NCBI GenBank assembly: GCA_937905915.1
Contig: CALCVR010000236.1
Span: forward strand, 1 to 18,372
Length of the DNA: 18,372 nucleotides
Source: an uncultured Eubacteriaceae bacterium
Lineage (GTDB): Bacteria; Bacillota; Clostridia; Oscillospirales; Acutalibacteraceae
Reading direction: 5' to 3'
Shown here: piece after piece, positions 16,616 through 18,372 of the stretch
Layout: every line of letters begins with the position of its first letter
Numbering within the stretch: position 1 is the stretch's first letter
Program-made: the position numbers and the translations under genes
The notes under the pieces: model-generated
What the model was told of the DNA's origin: nothing
Seen by the model: the letters and a program-made list of their open reading frames with translations, nothing else
The model's database searches: none

Positions 16616-18372
16616 TTATTTCGTCACATACAGCGGCAAGGTCATGTGATCATCCTGCCACTGTCCTGTTCCGGGGTTGCGGGCTTGGATGGACAGGACA
16701 CGTTGTCCAGCCGTCCCCACAGTGATCTCAAGGGACCAGATTTTGACCCCGTCCTCTACTTCAACATCGGTCACTTGGCTGGTGATGCTCAAGCCTCGTT
16801 CATTAAAGACGCCCAGCTTTGTGATATTGGGTGTGGTTTCCACCGTAAATTGGATGGGTTCACCCACCTTGGCCATATAATCGCCGTACACCGAGATGAC
16901 ACGGGCCTTCTCCGGTCTGGCTACCACATCCAACACTGCTTGGACGCTGGAATCTTCAAAGCCATGGGATGCTGTCTTATACCAGATATTGAGTTTGCGG
17001 TCTTGTCCGGCCGTCCCAAGGCTTGTCACCAAGGTCCAGGTCTTGAACCCGGCGGGATCATAGACCGACTTGACCTTCAATAGGCCGATGCCTTTTCCGT
17101 TCTCATTGCGAAGGGATAAGCCCATCACATCGCCGGTGGTGCGAATGGTCATGGTGATTTGCTCATTGACGTCGTACTGGGCTGGATCCTTATCCAAGGC
17201 TACGTCCAATACGCCGCTTTCCACAACCCTCTTCTTCTCGAATCCAACCGATCGGATGTTCCCTAAAAAAATCAGGTTGGTTTTGCACACAAAGTAAATG
17301 TTCTGAAGTCCGGTGAGAGGTTCTTCCAACTGAAGATCGGTTTCAAACCGTCTATAATCATCCCATCCGGAAGTGGGGGTAACAGTGATGACGCCAATGG
17401 GTTGTCCTGTGGGGCTATCCTTGTACACTTCAATGGTTCCGCCGGTGCAATTGTAGCTCTCCTGCACCGATACTTCAGCAAATACCTTACCACTCTGCAA
17501 TCCCTCTCCGCCGAAGTCCAGACGGGTAAATCCAAGCCAGTTGCCGTTTTCCACATATTCCATGCAACTGCCGTCTCCGCTTTCCATAATGCGGCCCGAT
17601 TTGATGGAATACTCCGTCGCTGGGATGGTGTCATAGGCCGAACGGGCTCCGGTGGTATTGCTAATCTTCAGGGAACGGATATTCCCTAAGAACATGCTCT
17701 GGGGACGGAACACCAAATAGATGTCCTGTTTGCCGGAGATGGGTTGCTGGAGTCCCAATTTGCCTTCAAACTGGACGTAATTATCCCAGCTTCCGGTGGG
17801 AGTGACCGTTACGGTTCCCATCAATTGGCCTTCGGGACTTCCGCAGCGGACTTCCACGGTCCCGCCGCTGCAATTTCCACTTTCCTCTACAGCCGCTTCC
17901 ACCATGATCTTGCCGTCCTGGAAGGACTCCCCAAAATTCAGTGCTGAGAATTTAAGCCAGTTGCCGTCTTCCACGTACTCCATGCAGCTGCCGTCGCCGC
18001 TTTCCACAATGCGGCCGTATTTCTCATCGTACTCGGTGGCCATAAAGGTATTAAAGGCCGATTTTTCAAATTGGAAGGAAATCAGGTTGCCCAAGAAAGT
18101 GGAGTTGGAACGGAACACGAAACAGATATTCTGCTTACCTACCAGCGGTTCAGAAAGGGAAATGGTGCCGGTGTAAGGCTGATAATCATCCCAATCACTG
18201 GAGGTGCCTACTTGAACAGTGCCAAGTAATTGCCCATTTTCGGAATCCTTGCGAACCTCCACAGTGCCGCCTTGGCAGACGTCGTTATTGGGGCCGCCGA
18301 TCATGCAGGTGATCGTTCCGTCCTGGAAGCCAGTCTTTCCGAAGTCGATGGATTTGTACAAAATGGAATTGT
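16616..18372 (-). CDS. Multi-module CBM6 carbohydrate-binding protein with C-terminal Ig-like repeats (partial)
   Basis: The C-terminal 584 or so residues of a larger, probably secreted protein; the frame stays open past 18372, so the signal peptide and any catalytic domain are outside. Counting from 18361 (a TTG that reads as Leu within the gene): the tail of one CBM6 module (1-99), a second (about 101-234) and a third (about 242-374). The last two repeat with a 140-residue period and share ATEY, the ESGDGSCMEYVE(D/N)GNWL block and the FLGNIRS-type end. Two Ig-like repeats follow (about 381-481 and 488-580), sharing V(G/N)E at the start and a TW(T/S)L-like strand before LGTAGQ/VGTAGQ. CBM6 modules bind xylan or beta-glucans, so an attached glycoside hydrolase is plausible but unseen. 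No wall anchor is visible at the C-terminus. Confidence 0.85.
   Translation of the reverse strand, partial: NSILYKSIDFGKTGFQDGTITCMIGGPNNDVCQGGTVEVRKDSENGQLLGTVQVGTSSDWDDYQPYTGTISLSEPLVGKQNICFVFRSNSTFLGNLISFQFEKSAFNTFMATEYDEKYGRIVESGDGSCMEYVEDGNWLKFSALNFGESFQDGKIMVEAAVEESGNCSGGTVEVRCGSPEGQLMGTVTVTPTGSWDNYVQFEGKLGLQQPISGKQDIYLVFRPQSMFLGNIRSLKISNTTGARSAYDTIPATEYSIKSGRIMESGDGSCMEYVENGNWLGFTRLDFGGEGLQSGKVFAEVSVQESYNCTGGTIEVYKDSPTGQPIGVITVTPTSGWDDYRRFETDLQLEEPLTGLQNIYFVCKTNLIFLGNIRSVGFEKKRVVESGVLDVALDKDPAQYDVNEQITMTIRTTGDVMGLSLRNENGKGIGLLKVKSVYDPAGFKTWTLVTSLGTAGQDRKLNIWYKTASHGFEDSSVQAVLDVVARPEKARVISVYGDYMAKVGEPIQFTVETTPNITKLGVFNERGLSITSQVTDVEVEDGVKIWSLEITVGTAGQRVLSIQARNPGTGQWQDDHMTLPLYVTK
17240..18061 (-). 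repeat. Two tandem CBM6 modules within the coding region
   Basis: The modules at about 18061-17660 and 17638-17240 start 140 codons apart and share many identical residues, including the SGDGSCMEYV run and GTVTVTPT/GVITVTPT strands. A third copy is cut by the window edge. Nucleotide similarity is also high around the GSCMEYV segment (17560-17580 and 17980-18000), indicating internal duplication. Confidence 0.8.

Noticed and set aside
1..18372. CRISPR arrays, tRNA or rRNA genes, insertion sequences, riboswitches
   Set aside because: I read the non-coding intervals and found no direct-repeat arrays, cloverleaf or rRNA-like segments, transposase frames or recognisable riboswitch cores. Short or divergent structured RNAs could still be missed without a covariance search.

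Overview
The window looks like a chromosomal segment of a Gram-positive, mid-GC Firmicute, most likely class Clostridia and plausibly an Oscillospirales/Ruminococcaceae-type gut or fermentative anaerobe. This rests on the strong AGGAGG-type ribosome binding sites, sigma-A-like promoters, TTG starts, a DacF-like carboxypeptidase with a C-terminal membrane anchor, a DUF1002 protein with a Ser-rich tail, and a secreted CBM6/Ig-like protein. Taxonomy is an inference. I see no tRNA, rRNA, CRISPR array, insertion sequence or phage gene.

Layout, left to right. (1) 1-593 (+): the C-terminal end of an AT-rich membrane glycosyltransferase (GT39/ArnT-like), apparently broken by a frameshift near 333-345. 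A bidirectional terminator at 592-635 follows. (2) 2565-660 (-): a two-gene unit, a D-alanyl-D-alanine carboxypeptidase followed by a nitroreductase-family protein. (3) 2764-11780 (+): a metallophosphoesterase, sbcD and sbcC joined by ATGA start/stop overlaps, then secA with its own extended -10 promoter, then a secreted DUF1002 protein. (4) 13618-11909 (-): a phosphoglucomutase/phosphomannomutase-type enzyme with a near-consensus promoter. (5) 13875-16538 (+): a P2A-type calcium-transporting ATPase with a TTG start. (6) 18372-16616 (-, running off the right edge): a multi-module CBM6 protein ending in two Ig-like repeats.

Most of this is housekeeping: envelope synthesis and remodelling (carboxypeptidase, sugar-phosphate mutase), protein export (SecA and an exported DUF1002 client), DNA end processing (SbcCD) and ion homeostasis. 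Every convergent junction carries strong hairpin terminators and every divergent junction carries recognisable promoters.

I found no convincing new multi-gene system. The points most worth a second look are: the metallophosphoesterase fused translationally to sbcCD, which lacks two residues of the usual dinuclear metal site; a perfect 9-9-9 palindrome at 2584-2610 whose arms contain the -10 boxes of two opposed promoters (carboxypeptidase versus metallophosphoesterase/sbcDC); and the DUF1002 protein with an aromatic amphipathic segment and long Ser-rich tail directly behind secA.
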